54,311 nucleotides of DNA from Sphingobacterium litopenaei (GCF_014692495.1 NZ_JACOIJ010000025.1:1-54311), one strand, 5' to 3'. Positions 1 through 8,057 are shown, counted from the stretch's first letter. Program-made: numbers and translations. Notes: generated from the letters alone by a model not told the origin.

Positions 1-240
1 GAATCTGATTTAGAACACATCCATTTTCTTATTCGTTATATCCCTCGTGTTTCAATTACTTCTATTGTTCGCAAGTTAAAACAAGAATCTACTTATTACA
101 TTTGGCGTTCACCACACAGGTCATTCTTATTTAAACATTTTTGGAAAGAACATACTTTCTGGTCTGATGGTTATTTTGTTTGTTCAATAGGTGAAGCATC
201 TCCTGATACTATTCGTGAGTATATTCTCAATCAGGGTTAG
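1..240 (+). mobile_element. tnpA: IS200/IS605-type transposase TnpA, 3' part (left window end)
   Basis: An open frame enters from the window edge and ends at TAG 238-240, giving about 79 residues of a Y1/HUH transposase. The HUH motif is visible as EHIHFLI near the start, followed by a KLKQES stretch, FWSDGYFV, and the catalytic tyrosine in IREYILNQ close to the C-terminus. That is the usual order of the second half of the roughly 150-residue IS200-type TnpA, which transposes single-stranded DNA without terminal inverted repeats. The stop overlaps the ybeY stop on the other strand (237-239). The right-end hairpin expected just after tnpA is absent here, so this copy is truncated on its right side or the junction is an assembly artefact. 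Bases 168-240 are identical to the reverse complement of 54239-54311. Confidence 0.9.
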
Positions 241-671
241 AAGGTACGCTTTTCCAAATACTCATTTTCTTTTAAAGTCATGAGTTCTTTGTCTTGCTTT
301 TTCTTGTCATAATAACCGCATAAATGCAATACGCCATGAATAATCACGCGGTGTAATTCATCTCTTTCGGTTACTGCGAATTTTGCGGCATTTTCACGAA
401 TTCTTTCTATAGAGATAAAGATATCTCCAGAGATCTCATCCTGCTGTTCCGAGGAATCAAAAGTTACAATATCTGTGTATGTATCATGATTCAAGTATTG
501 CTTGTTGATGTCTAATAAATATTCATCTGAACAAAATACAAAAGTTAATTCTCCTATACGTCTGAATCCCTCAGATTTGATGGTATCTCCAATCCAAGTT
601 CTAACTTTTGCTTTATCCTTAAGAACAAAATCAATATCTTCTGAAAAAAATGAAATATCTTTTAATGCCAT
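237..671 (-). CDS. ybeY: rRNA maturation RNase YbeY
   Basis: YbeY is a metal-dependent endoribonuclease used in 16S rRNA 3'-end maturation and ribosome quality control. The 144-residue protein has the family signature HGVLHLCGY at residues 112-120, giving metal ligands His112 and His116. The third canonical His (GYDH) is replaced by Asp122 in GYYD; from memory this substitution is common in Bacteroidota, so it need not mean loss of function. The upstream YLNHDTYTDIVTFD stretch (residues 59-72) is also typical. The ATG (669-671) lies 4 bases after the ruvX stop, so the two are almost certainly cotranscribed. The stop codon lies at the junction with the transposase remnant, but the C-terminus KRTF looks natural. 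Confidence 0.93.
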   Translation of the reverse strand: MALKDISFFSEDIDFVLKDKAKVRTWIGDTIKSEGFRRIGELTFVFCSDEYLLDINKQYLNHDTYTDIVTFDSSEQQDEISGDIFISIERIRENAAKFAVTERDELHRVIIHGVLHLCGYYDKKKQDKELMTLKENEYLEKRTF

Positions 672-675
672 TCTA

Positions 676-1089
676 TTAAAATCCTTTTGTATCCATATAT
701 GTTTGCAAAATAATCGTCGCAGAAATCGTATCCACCAATCCCTTATTTTGCTTTTTATTCTTTTTCATGCCCGATTGCGCTATAGCCGAGGAAGCCATTT
801 TTGATGTGAAACGCTCATCCACTTCTACAACATTGATTGCAGGAAATTCCTTTTTTAATTTTCGTACAAATCCTACAACATGCTGAGCCGATTCGGAATC
901 TGTGCCATCCATTTGCAGAGGTCTACCAACAACAAAAGTTTCAATTTGCTCTTGTTGCAAATATTCTTTCAAGTATTTAAATATATCATCAGGATGCACA
1001 GTGGTCAACGCAGTTGCAATTATCTGTAACGGGTCCGTAACAGCTATCCCAATACGCTTTGTACCATAATCAAATGCCATTAATCGCAT
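676..1089 (-). CDS. ruvX: Holliday junction resolvase-like protein RuvX/YqgF
   Basis: A 137-residue RNase H-fold protein of the YqgF/RuvX family, implicated in pre-16S rRNA 5' processing and Holliday-junction resolution. It opens MRLMAFDYGTKRIGIAVTD, with the catalytic Asp7 in the first beta strand, followed by FVVGRPLQMDGTDSE, VDERFTS and KGLVDTISATIIL, the other acidic motifs of the family. The frame is open further upstream, but the ATG at 1089 is chosen because every RuvX begins at this conserved strand. A TACCTTTG promoter box lies at 1107-1114 on the same strand, 17 bases before the ATG. First gene of a ruvX-ybeY pair. Confidence 0.95.
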   Translation of the reverse strand: MRLMAFDYGTKRIGIAVTDPLQIIATALTTVHPDDIFKYLKEYLQQEQIETFVVGRPLQMDGTDSESAQHVVGFVRKLKKEFPAINVVEVDERFTSKMASSAIAQSGMKKNKKQNKGLVDTISATIILQTYMDTKGF

Positions 1090-1106
1090 AACCTCAAAAA
1101 TTTTAA

Positions 1107-1114
1107 CAAAGGTA
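1107..1114 (-). promoter_or_regulatory. ruvX promoter, Bacteroidota -7 box
   Basis: The minus strand reads TACCTTTG, matching the Bacteroidota -7 consensus TAnnTTTG. It is placed 17 bases before the ruvX ATG and lies back-to-back with the promoter of the divergent deformylase gene. Confidence 0.6.
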
Positions 1115-1141
1115 CAATTCATTATTGATGATAAAAATCTA

Positions 1142-1149
1142 TAACTTTG
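1142..1149 (+). promoter_or_regulatory. promoter of the DUF1684-deformylase gene, -7 box
   Basis: The plus strand reads TAACTTTG, a full match to TAnnTTTG, 19 bases before the ATG at 1169. A possible upstream -33 TTG lies in the ATTGATG stretch about 20 bases earlier. Confidence 0.6.
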
Positions 1150-1168
1150 GTCGTATATTTTAGTTTTT

Positions 1169-2389
1169 ATGCGATTTATCTTATACCTATTACTATTTCT
1201 ATTGCCATTTGGAAGCAAGGCTCAAACATATCAGCAAAAGATTGATTCATACAGGAACGAAATAAAATCCAAATTTGAGAAGGATACTTTTGGTCCATTA
1301 CGTAAAGAAAATATTGGCTATTTAGATTACTATACCGCAAATGAAAACTTTGTTGTTCAGGCAGATGTAGAAATATTGTTCGGTGAAAAACCTTTTCGAA
1401 TGCCTACTTACGATGGAACTAGCAATGATTATAAGCGATATGCCTTACTTCATTTCGAAATTTTGGGCGAGAAACACACATTAACGGCTTATCAAAGTGC
1501 CGCTATATTTCAAAATCCCCAGTATAAAGATTATTTATTCTTACCTTTCATTGATGAGACAAATGAATTTGAGACATATACTGGTGGCAGATACATTGAA
1601 TTAGATGCATCAAAAGTGGTCAACGGAAAAATTACAATTGATTTTAACAAAGCATACAATCCATATTGTGCATACAGCTCTGGATACAGATGTCCAAAGC
1701 CACCAGCAGAAAATATACTTCAAACTCATATTTTAGCTGGAGAAAAAGCATATAAAGGACCAAAGAACGAAAGACCAGTCAATAAAGCTATGGCAAAGAA
1801 CTTTACAGAAAAAGAAAAAGCCATTATTTCAAGTGGCGATGTAAGCAGCAAAATGCACGTTTACCTAAATACAGATGAGAAAGAATTAGCAATATTAAAG
1901 GCTACTTCTCAAGATATTAAGATAGATGACCCATTATTAGAAATTTTGGAAAAAAGAATGCTTGCAACAGTTCAAGCGCCAGAGCATGCAGGTGTGGGCA
2001 TTGCAGCTCCTCAAGTTGGAATCAATAAAAATTTGATATGGGTACAGCGTTTTGACAAAGCAGGTGAGCCTTTTGAATTTTTTATCAATCCAAAGATTAT
2101 TTGGCGATCAAAACTAACGCGCCTGGGTGCTGAAGGTTGTCTTTCTATACCTGACAGGCGTGATGATGTTACAAGAAGCTATGTTATTAGATTGCAATAC
2201 TGGGACAAAAACGGAAATGTTATTGAAGAAAACATTGAGGGGTTTACTGCTGTAATATTTCAACATGAAGTAGATCATCTTTACGGAATTTTATACCCAG
2301 ATCGTCTAGAAGAACAAGCGGCAAATCAAAAAATAGAGCTAAACGAGAAGTTGAAATTTTCTATTGAAAACGGAAATATAAGACCATAA
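1169..2389 (+). CDS. exported DUF1684-peptide deformylase fusion protein
   Basis: This 406-residue protein has three parts. Residues 1-19 are a classical Sec signal peptide (hydrophobic FILYLLLFLLPFG, cleavage likely after SKA) with no lipobox Cys. Residues about 40-200 are a DUF1684 domain, recognised by YNPYCAYSSGYRCPKPP at 163-179 and the following HILAGEKAYKG. Residues about 215-395 are a complete peptide deformylase with all three catalytic motifs: GVGIAAPQ (275-282), EGCLS (322-326, metal-binding Cys324) and HEVDH (366-370). Ordinary deformylases are cytoplasmic, about 170-200 residues long, and remove the formyl group from nascent proteins; this one should act outside the inner membrane. 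From memory, a normal def often sits beside ruvX in Bacteroidota, so this may be a derived version. Its substrate is unknown. Confidence 0.88.
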   Translation: MRFILYLLLFLLPFGSKAQTYQQKIDSYRNEIKSKFEKDTFGPLRKENIGYLDYYTANENFVVQADVEILFGEKPFRMPTYDGTSNDYKRYALLHFEILGEKHTLTAYQSAAIFQNPQYKDYLFLPFIDETNEFETYTGGRYIELDASKVVNGKITIDFNKAYNPYCAYSSGYRCPKPPAENILQTHILAGEKAYKGPKNERPVNKAMAKNFTEKEKAIISSGDVSSKMHVYLNTDEKELAILKATSQDIKIDDPLLEILEKRMLATVQAPEHAGVGIAAPQVGINKNLIWVQRFDKAGEPFEFFINPKIIWRSKLTRLGAEGCLSIPDRRDDVTRSYVIRLQYWDKNGNVIEENIEGFTAVIFQHEVDHLYGILYPDRLEEQAANQKIELNEKLKFSIENGNIRP

Positions 2390-2417
2390 AAAAAGGCAGC
2401 TTTAAGCTGCCTTTTTT
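2389..2417. terminator. bidirectional terminator
   Basis: GGCAGC (2395-2400) and GCTGCC (2406-2411) form a short hairpin flanked by an A run on the left and a T run on the right. It can therefore end both the deformylase gene (+) and the converging glutaminyl cyclase gene (-), whose stop lies inside it. Confidence 0.85.
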
Positions 2418-3468
2418 ATCTTTCCACTAATTTTATTTCATACAATTTTGGCCAAAGCTTACCTGTCACAAATAATCTTTTATTGGCTGAATCATAGGCT
2501 ATGCCATTAAGTTCATTATTAACTGGAGCTCTTTCAGAATATAATCCCACTAGATTAATACGACCTTCTACTGCACCAGTTTTCGGATCAATAATTACAA
2601 TTATATCTTCACCATAAATATTGGCATATACTTTACCATCAATATATTCTAACTCATTTAGGGAGTTAACAGGTCCATTTTCATCATAAATACCCAGAGA
2701 AGATTCTTCTTTTCCTGTCTCGGCATTTAAAAAGTAAAGACGGTTAGTGCCATCCGACTTAATTAAGCGATTGCCATCGTAAGTTAGTCCCCATCCTTCA
2801 AGGCTATTTTCATATGAAAATTCACTTAATTTCTTAAAGGAGTCTTTAGAATAGAAAAAACCTTTCTTTTCTCTCCAACTTAGAAATGCTATTTTATTTC
2901 CTACAATGGTCATTCCTTCACCGAAAAATCCTTCTGGTTTTTCCATCTTAAGAATTTTTCCTGAGTTCAAATCTACTTTACGCAGTGTTGTCACCACACC
3001 TTCGCTAATTAAATCGTCAGGTGAACCTGTCGTTTCATAAAGAACGCCATCTGCATATTGTAAACCTTGTGTATATGCTTTGGTATCATGAGGATATTCT
3101 TTTATTACTTCGAAAGCATAATTTTTTGCAGTGGGTGGTAATACTATTACGTTGCTATAAGCTATATCTTCTTTTCCTTCTGCATATATTTTGGCAGACA
3201 ATGACCTGTCTCCAAAACCATAATCCTTCGTGTTAAAAACTACACTTGAAGTATCAGTTTTCGTAATAAAGTGCTCTCCATCGATGGAATAAACTACCGA
3301 GTCCAAAGATGTAAATGGAATGTTGAGTGTAAGTTTTACCTGTTCTCCAAAAGCTACGCGTTGACCTGATTCTGGTTTTACAAATTCAAATTTTCCTTTT
3401 TGTGATTTACAACCTCCAATGGCTATTAAAATAGCTAAGGATAATCCTGATATTAATTTTATGCGCAT
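2416..3468 (-). CDS. glutaminyl-peptide cyclotransferase, lipoprotein
   Basis: A 350-residue lipoprotein of the bacterial/plant (papaya-type) glutamine cyclotransferase family, a five-bladed propeller that converts N-terminal Gln to pyroglutamate on exported proteins. The N-terminus MRIKLISGLSLAILIAIGGC is a signal peptide with lipobox IGGC. After an Ig-like region (about residues 30-120) the catalytic domain shows AYTQGLQY, FFGEGMTI, EGWGLTYDGNRLI, NELEYIDGKVYANIY and NELNGIAYD...TGKLWPKLYEI, all hallmark segments. The ATG at 3468 is preferred over an upstream in-frame start because it begins the signal peptide directly. It lies 10 bases after the yraN stop, suggesting cotranscription. In Bacteroidota many exported proteins begin with Gln after signal cleavage, so this enzyme has a natural substrate pool. 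Confidence 0.93.
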   Translation of the reverse strand: MRIKLISGLSLAILIAIGGCKSQKGKFEFVKPESGQRVAFGEQVKLTLNIPFTSLDSVVYSIDGEHFITKTDTSSVVFNTKDYGFGDRSLSAKIYAEGKEDIAYSNVIVLPPTAKNYAFEVIKEYPHDTKAYTQGLQYADGVLYETTGSPDDLISEGVVTTLRKVDLNSGKILKMEKPEGFFGEGMTIVGNKIAFLSWREKKGFFYSKDSFKKLSEFSYENSLEGWGLTYDGNRLIKSDGTNRLYFLNAETGKEESSLGIYDENGPVNSLNELEYIDGKVYANIYGEDIIVIIDPKTGAVEGRINLVGLYSERAPVNNELNGIAYDSANKRLFVTGKLWPKLYEIKLVER

Positions 3469-3478
3469 GTTTTTTTGT

Positions 3479-3832
3479 TTAATTGCTCCAAAAAGCATCC
3501 TTAATTAATTCTATTTTGTCTGAATCTAAATATACTGATACAATATCAAAGCGAATCTCGCCTTCGTAATTATTTACCTTAAGATGCGCTTCTGCGGCTT
3601 GAATTAGATTCTTTTGTTTTTTGTCATCCACGAAATTTGCTGGTTCACCAAATAAATTGGATTTTCTACTCTTTATCTCTACAAGTACTAGGTAAATTCC
3701 TTCTTTAGCAATAATATCTACTTCCCAATATTTGTAGCGCCAATTTACTTTTAGAATTTCATATCCATTTTTTCGAAGATAATTTAATGCTAAGTTTTCA
3801 CCAAATCTTCCGGATTCTAGATGCTTAGCCAT
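3479..3832 (-). CDS. YraN family (UPF0102) nuclease-fold protein
   Basis: A 117-residue protein of the UPF0102/YraN family, which has a PD-(D/E)XK nuclease-like fold. It shows the characteristic GRFGENLALNYLRKNGYEIL opening, then WEVDIIAKEG with acidic residues at 37 and 39 and LVLVEIKSRKS with Glu52 and Lys54, matching the E-D-ExK core. No reaction has been firmly established for the family. It lies 27 bases downstream of dnaG and 10 bases upstream of the glutaminyl cyclase, all on the minus strand. Confidence 0.93.
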   Translation of the reverse strand: MAKHLESGRFGENLALNYLRKNGYEILKVNWRYKYWEVDIIAKEGIYLVLVEIKSRKSNLFGEPANFVDDKKQKNLIQAAEAHLKVNNYEGEIRFDIVSVYLDSDKIELIKDAFWSN

Positions 3833-3859
3833 ATCAATATATCTAAGAGTAATGAATGT

Positions 3860-5860
3860 TTATTTTATTACTATATTTCCTAATAATTGACCTAGCATTT
3901 TCTCTGCTTCTTTAAGCTTTTGATATTTATTTAGTTCAATTTCCAGATCTTCTGCTGAAAGATTCTTTTTCATTTCTTCACGCACCTTATGCATTTCACG
4001 AGAGAATTTTCGTTTTTTAATCCGATATATTGCTTGGATTACTAATTCTTTTAAATGTTCAATCTCTTGTGTGACATAAATTTTTCGTTTATCATCATTC
4101 CAATTGGGACTGATTTCATATTTTGAAGCAATGCAATCAATTGCTAAAGCAGCCACCTCTTTGTCGGGAGAGGATATAAAAAATTTAGCATCTGGTACTT
4201 CAAAATTTTCAGCTTGCTTCTGAAATTCTATAATGATTTTATGACATGTGTTGTCCTCAAATTCAATATCATCTAAACTTCCTAATAAATACGGGGCTAC
4301 AGGAATATCTCCGTCTCCTTCCCAGGTTACGAGTTCTCTTCCGTAATTGAGAAGTATTCGAACAATTTCTCTTTCTTGAAGTAATTCTGATGTTAATTGT
4401 TGATTCGTCTGTCCCTGGATTCCTGCTTCTTTTTTTTCATCCTCGGTGAGAAAGAAATCAGCAGGAGGCATATCAGGAGGGAAGTCCACCGCTAATGGAG
4501 CTGAAGGTGTTTGATATCCTTTGCTCTGAGCAAATTTCTTATCCTGAGCTTTAGCTTTGCCCAGACGAATTTTGTTTAACTCCGATAAAAGTATACGTTC
4601 TTCAATATCTAGAAGCGAACTACATTGTCGTATAAATACCGAAACCTTTATTTCATCGGGAATCAAAGCTATACTGGTAACCACTTCGCGAATAACTTCC
4701 GCTCGCTTAATAGGGTCGTCTTTTGCATCCTTCAGCAGTATATTCGTTTTATAAAAAATGAAATCCTCTTGATTTTTTTCTATATATTCTTTGAACACTG
4801 AGGAGCCAACTTGTTTAGCGTAAGAGTCGGGGTCATTGCCGTCTGGAAATAGTAAAACCTTTACATTCAAGCCTTCTTCCAGCAGCATATCCGTACCACG
4901 CAATGAGGCTTTTATCCCTGCGGCATCTCCATCATATAAGATAACTACGTTTTTTGTGAAACGCGAAATAAGCTTAATCTGTCCCGTTGTAAGTGAGGTT
5001 CCCGAAGAAGAAACCACATTTTCAACTCCAGTTTGATGCATAGCGATCACATCGGCATAACCTTCTACCAAATAGCACAGGTCAGCATCCATAATGGCTT
5101 TCTTGGCAAAATTTAAACCATAAAGAACATCCGATTTGTGATAAATTTCAGACTCGGGAGAGTTTACATACTTGGCTACAGATTTTTCGGTTTTGAGCGT
5201 ACGTCCACCAAATCCTATTACACGTCCAGTCAAATTGTGAATAGGAAATATAACACGTCCTCTAAATCTATCGTATAGGGATTTATCGTCGCGCTCTATT
5301 GCAAGTCCAAGTTCTGCTAAAAAACTTTCATGAAAACCAGCTTTTTTAGCTTCATCGACTAAAGTTGTCCATTGGTCTGGTGAATAGCCGAGTTCGAACT
5401 TTTTAATGATATCTTCACGATATCCGCGCTCTTTGAAATAGGACAATCCAATGGATTTACCAAAATCAGTCTCCCAAAGATTTTGTTTGAAGAATTTGCT
5501 AGCCCATTGATTTAAGATATATAAACTTTCTCGTTTGTCTTGGGCAGCAATTTGAGCGGGGCTGCGTTCGATCTCTTCTATTTCAATACCATATTTGTTT
5601 CCCAGGTATCGAATGGCTTCTGGATAAGTAAACTTCTCCAGCTCCATAATAAATTTAAGTGAATCTCCACCTACTCCACATCCAAAGCACTTATAAATTC
5701 CTTTAGCTACTGAAACGTGAAAGGATGGGGTTTTTTCATTATGAAATGGACAATTCCCTATAAGCGAGGTGCCCCGCTTTTTTAAGTCAACAAAATCCCC
5801 TACAACTTCCTCGATACGAGCTGTATCTAATACTTTCTCTATTGTTTCCTTTGCTATCAA
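3860..5860 (-). CDS. dnaG: DNA primase DnaG
   Basis: DnaG makes the RNA primers for replication. The 666-residue protein has the CHC2 zinc ribbon at residues 37-61 (Cys37, His40, Cys58, Cys61). The catalytic core follows, with the RNA-polymerase signature region, then a TOPRIM domain with LVEGYADV (Glu266) and ILYDGDAAG (Asp310, Asp312), then a DnaB-interacting helical C-terminal part. The start codon is TTG (5858-5860): no ATG lies in frame upstream before a stop, and MIAKETIEKVLDTARIEEVV aligns with the normal DnaG N-terminus. A weak rare start suggests translational damping. Length is normal for Bacteroidota primases. Confidence 0.97.
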   Translation of the reverse strand: MIAKETIEKVLDTARIEEVVGDFVDLKKRGTSLIGNCPFHNEKTPSFHVSVAKGIYKCFGCGVGGDSLKFIMELEKFTYPEAIRYLGNKYGIEIEEIERSPAQIAAQDKRESLYILNQWASKFFKQNLWETDFGKSIGLSYFKERGYREDIIKKFELGYSPDQWTTLVDEAKKAGFHESFLAELGLAIERDDKSLYDRFRGRVIFPIHNLTGRVIGFGGRTLKTEKSVAKYVNSPESEIYHKSDVLYGLNFAKKAIMDADLCYLVEGYADVIAMHQTGVENVVSSSGTSLTTGQIKLISRFTKNVVILYDGDAAGIKASLRGTDMLLEEGLNVKVLLFPDGNDPDSYAKQVGSSVFKEYIEKNQEDFIFYKTNILLKDAKDDPIKRAEVIREVVTSIALIPDEIKVSVFIRQCSSLLDIEERILLSELNKIRLGKAKAQDKKFAQSKGYQTPSAPLAVDFPPDMPPADFFLTEDEKKEAGIQGQTNQQLTSELLQEREIVRILLNYGRELVTWEGDGDIPVAPYLLGSLDDIEFEDNTCHKIIIEFQKQAENFEVPDAKFFISSPDKEVAALAIDCIASKYEISPNWNDDKRKIYVTQEIEHLKELVIQAIYRIKKRKFSREMHKVREEMKKNLSAEDLEIELNKYQKLKEAEKMLGQLLGNIVIK

Positions 5861-5950
5861 TTTTCTATCCTTTCAATTGAATATGACGTATTTCAAATTT
5901 AGAAAAATAATTAGTCAATCTTCAGAAATAAAAATTAGATAAAATAAAAA

Positions 5951-5972
5951 AGGTGGAATTGTAGTTCCACCT
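5951..5972 (-). terminator. rho-independent terminator after the CpsB-like gene
   Basis: AGGTGGAA (5951-5958) pairs with TTCCACCT (5965-5972) around a 6-base loop. On the minus strand the hairpin is followed by a T-rich tract, so it ends the capsular phosphatase transcript before dnaG. Confidence 0.75.
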
Positions 5973-6001
5973 TATAAAATTCCCTCTTAATATTTATTAT
6001 T

Positions 6002-6802
6002 TTATCCTGCTGCTATTGAGGCATCTTTACTAAGATGGTTCAATAAAGAAGGATTTAATATATTACAAGTTCTTAGAAGATCGCGAATAGGATATTTAGC
6101 AACTACATCTTGCAATGCAGCTAAATGTTTCTGGTGATGTAAATCGGTTCCTACAAAATCATACATACCTGATTTTAGCATAGTTAATGCGGCAACTTTT
6201 ACTTCTGTACCGTAATATCTGCTTATTGATAATAGATTTAATTGCAACAAACACCCTGCGTCTTTAATTTGTTTGTACATATCAAAATTATAATGATAGT
6301 AATTATAACGTTCAGGGTGAGCTAAAATAGGTTTATAACCTAAATTATGAATGTCTAAAATAGTTTGGAATAAAGCTTTTGATTCAGCTAAATAGGACAT
6401 TTCAATAAGGACATATCCACCTGGCATCACACATAAATTGTCTTTTGCAATTAGTGGAACTATACCATCATCTATCATATGTTCTGCCGCCGCAAAAATT
6501 TTAGTTTTGCTCCCTTTTTGTGACAATGCTTCACTTAATGATTTATAGGCTTCATTAATCGTTGATTTGTTATTGGGATGTACACCATCCATGATATGTG
6601 GTGTACAAATAAAATTTTGAAATCCAAATCCATTTAATCCTTTTATCAAATCTAATGATTCGTCTACTGATGGACTACCGTCATCAATCCCTGGTAATAA
6701 ATGGTTATGCATATCCACTTCTAAAAAAGAAAGTTTCCCTAAAGATCTAACCTTATCACCTTCCACTTTTTTAGAACCAAATATTTTAGAAAAAAAACTC
6801 AT
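6002..6802 (-). CDS. CpsB/YwqE-type PHP-domain tyrosine phosphatase
   Basis: A 266-residue PHP-fold phosphatase of the CpsB/CapC/YwqE family. These manganese enzymes dephosphorylate the bacterial tyrosine kinases that control capsule or exopolysaccharide export. The metal-binding motif DMHNHLLPGIDDG sits at residues 30-42, followed by CTPHIMDGVHPN, AAEHMIDD, ILAHPERYNYY and VGTDLHHQKH, the expected series of His/Asp ligands. The ATG at 6802 is chosen; the frame extends only to a TTG 15 bases upstream. No tyrosine kinase or glycosyltransferase lies next to it, so its partner must be elsewhere. The region upstream, to about 6990, is AT-rich with no gene. Confidence 0.9.
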   Translation of the reverse strand: MSFFSKIFGSKKVEGDKVRSLGKLSFLEVDMHNHLLPGIDDGSPSVDESLDLIKGLNGFGFQNFICTPHIMDGVHPNNKSTINEAYKSLSEALSQKGSKTKIFAAAEHMIDDGIVPLIAKDNLCVMPGGYVLIEMSYLAESKALFQTILDIHNLGYKPILAHPERYNYYHYNFDMYKQIKDAGCLLQLNLLSISRYYGTEVKVAALTMLKSGMYDFVGTDLHHQKHLAALQDVVAKYPIRDLLRTCNILNPSLLNHLSKDASIAAG

Positions 6803-6992
6803 AATATAATTTAACAAATTAAATTAGGCAATTTAAAATTTTTAGCGCCTTAATTTTTAATTACCCTATCATTAGGTATTAGGCAATTTCCATGCCATGT
6901 CTCATTAATAATGTTAAAATATGTCACAAAAATACTATATGAATAGTTTTGTTACAGTATAATAATTTTTTTTATTAAGTAAATGTAGGTAT

Positions 6993-7318
6993 ATGTTTAC
7001 ATGTTTATGGAGAAATAATACGCTCATTCTTTGGACAGTTAGAGAAGGTCATTTGCTAGAAGATGCTATTAAATTTTGTTCAAAAATGGCTTATATTTTT
7101 ATGCTCATAATGCCAATTTTCCAGAAGAATATAGATCTTTAGCTCCTCGCAAATTAAAAGCGGACTTATTTATCGACGATAGAAATTTTGGAGGACTTCC
7201 CGATTGGCACTTCATTTATCAATCTATTCAGCATAAAAAAGCGTTAAATTTACAATTTGATTTAGAACTTTCATCTAGACCTGCTAAAACAAAAAAGGGA
7301 TGGTTGTTTTTCACATAA
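6993..7318 (+). pseudogene. HAD-like hydrolase fragment (BT0820-type), frameshifted
   Basis: The first piece (frame of 6993) reads LILWTVREGHLLEDAIKFC at 7023-7079. The second, in another frame from 7076, reads NGLYFYAHNANFPEEYRS, then KLKADLFIDDRNFGGLPDW. Together these match the C-terminal two thirds of a small HAD-superfamily hydrolase common in Bacteroidota. The N-terminal half, with the nucleophile motif normally written as DFDGT, is missing, and one frameshift separates the two pieces near 7075-7080. The catalytic nucleophile is therefore gone and the gene cannot be functional. It directly abuts another decayed gene, so the locus as a whole is degrading. Confidence 0.75.
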
Positions 7319-8057
7319 TATACGATATACGTTTTATATACTTTCTTATTATAATTTTCTTGTTTATTGCTTGTAATTCTCAGAGTGAGAAAGGGACTTC
7401 ATCGACTGTGGATACTTCTAACAATATTCAAACAACTATACATAGCCCAGAAGCACAAGAACTACGGATTCAATCTTTTTGGGATAAGTTTGATTTTGAG
7501 GATAAAGGCCGAGCTACTTCTGCAGATTATGGAGAACAGCATTTTGTAGATTTTATTAATCTCTTTGCTCATGTGCCCAAAGAGAAACAAAATCTAGTAA
7601 TTAAAGATTTTTTAGCCAAGGTTTGGCCAAAAAGAATAGAGTGGGTGATTTAGCAACAGATTTTAAATATTATGCTGATGGTAAGGTCAATAATTTATAT
7701 GATCTCAAAAGTAAGTTTATAATTCTTTTTTTCTATGAACCGGGTTGTCCGTATTGTGAAAGTGCAATGGCTATACTTAAGAAGGATGAAGACTTTTCTA
7801 AGCTTCTTAATATAAATGTAGTTTTATTGGCGATTTATCCTGATGGTGAAAGGAAAATTTGGGAACAATATGCTGAGAATATTCCGAATTATTGGATTAA
7901 TGGAATCGACTTGGAGAAGACCATATTAAAGAGGTCGTTATATGATTTGAAGGCTTCAACAACTATTTATTTGTTAGATTAAAATTAGAAAATCTTATTA
8001 AAGGACACTGATTTGCCTAAATTATTAACGTATTTGAGAACATTGGATACAAAATAA
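7300..8057 (+). pseudogene. DUF5106/thioredoxin-like lipoprotein, broken
   Basis: The 5' part (7300-7653) encodes a lipoprotein signal (FLIIIFLFIAC) and the start of a DUF5106 domain (FWDKFDFEDKG, QHFVDFINLFAHVPKEKQN), then runs out of frame at LAKVWPKR. The 3' part (about 7626 onward, different frame) gives AKKNRVGDLATDF and a thioredoxin-like domain with EPGCPYCESAMAIL (redox motif CPYC). An intact relative would have roughly 40-50 more residues between these parts, so an internal deletion with frameshift is inferred. Near the end, TAA (7980-7982) and TAG (7986-7988) interrupt the frame, yet the family's C-terminus continues as KDTDLPKLLTYLRTLD to TAA 8055-8057. Several independent lesions make this a pseudogene. 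Confidence 0.8.

Noticed and set aside
7367..7549. Alternative frame of 60 codons within the DUF5106 relic
   Set aside because: The overlapping frame gives the lipoprotein signal and DUF5106 segments, so this one is a shadow.
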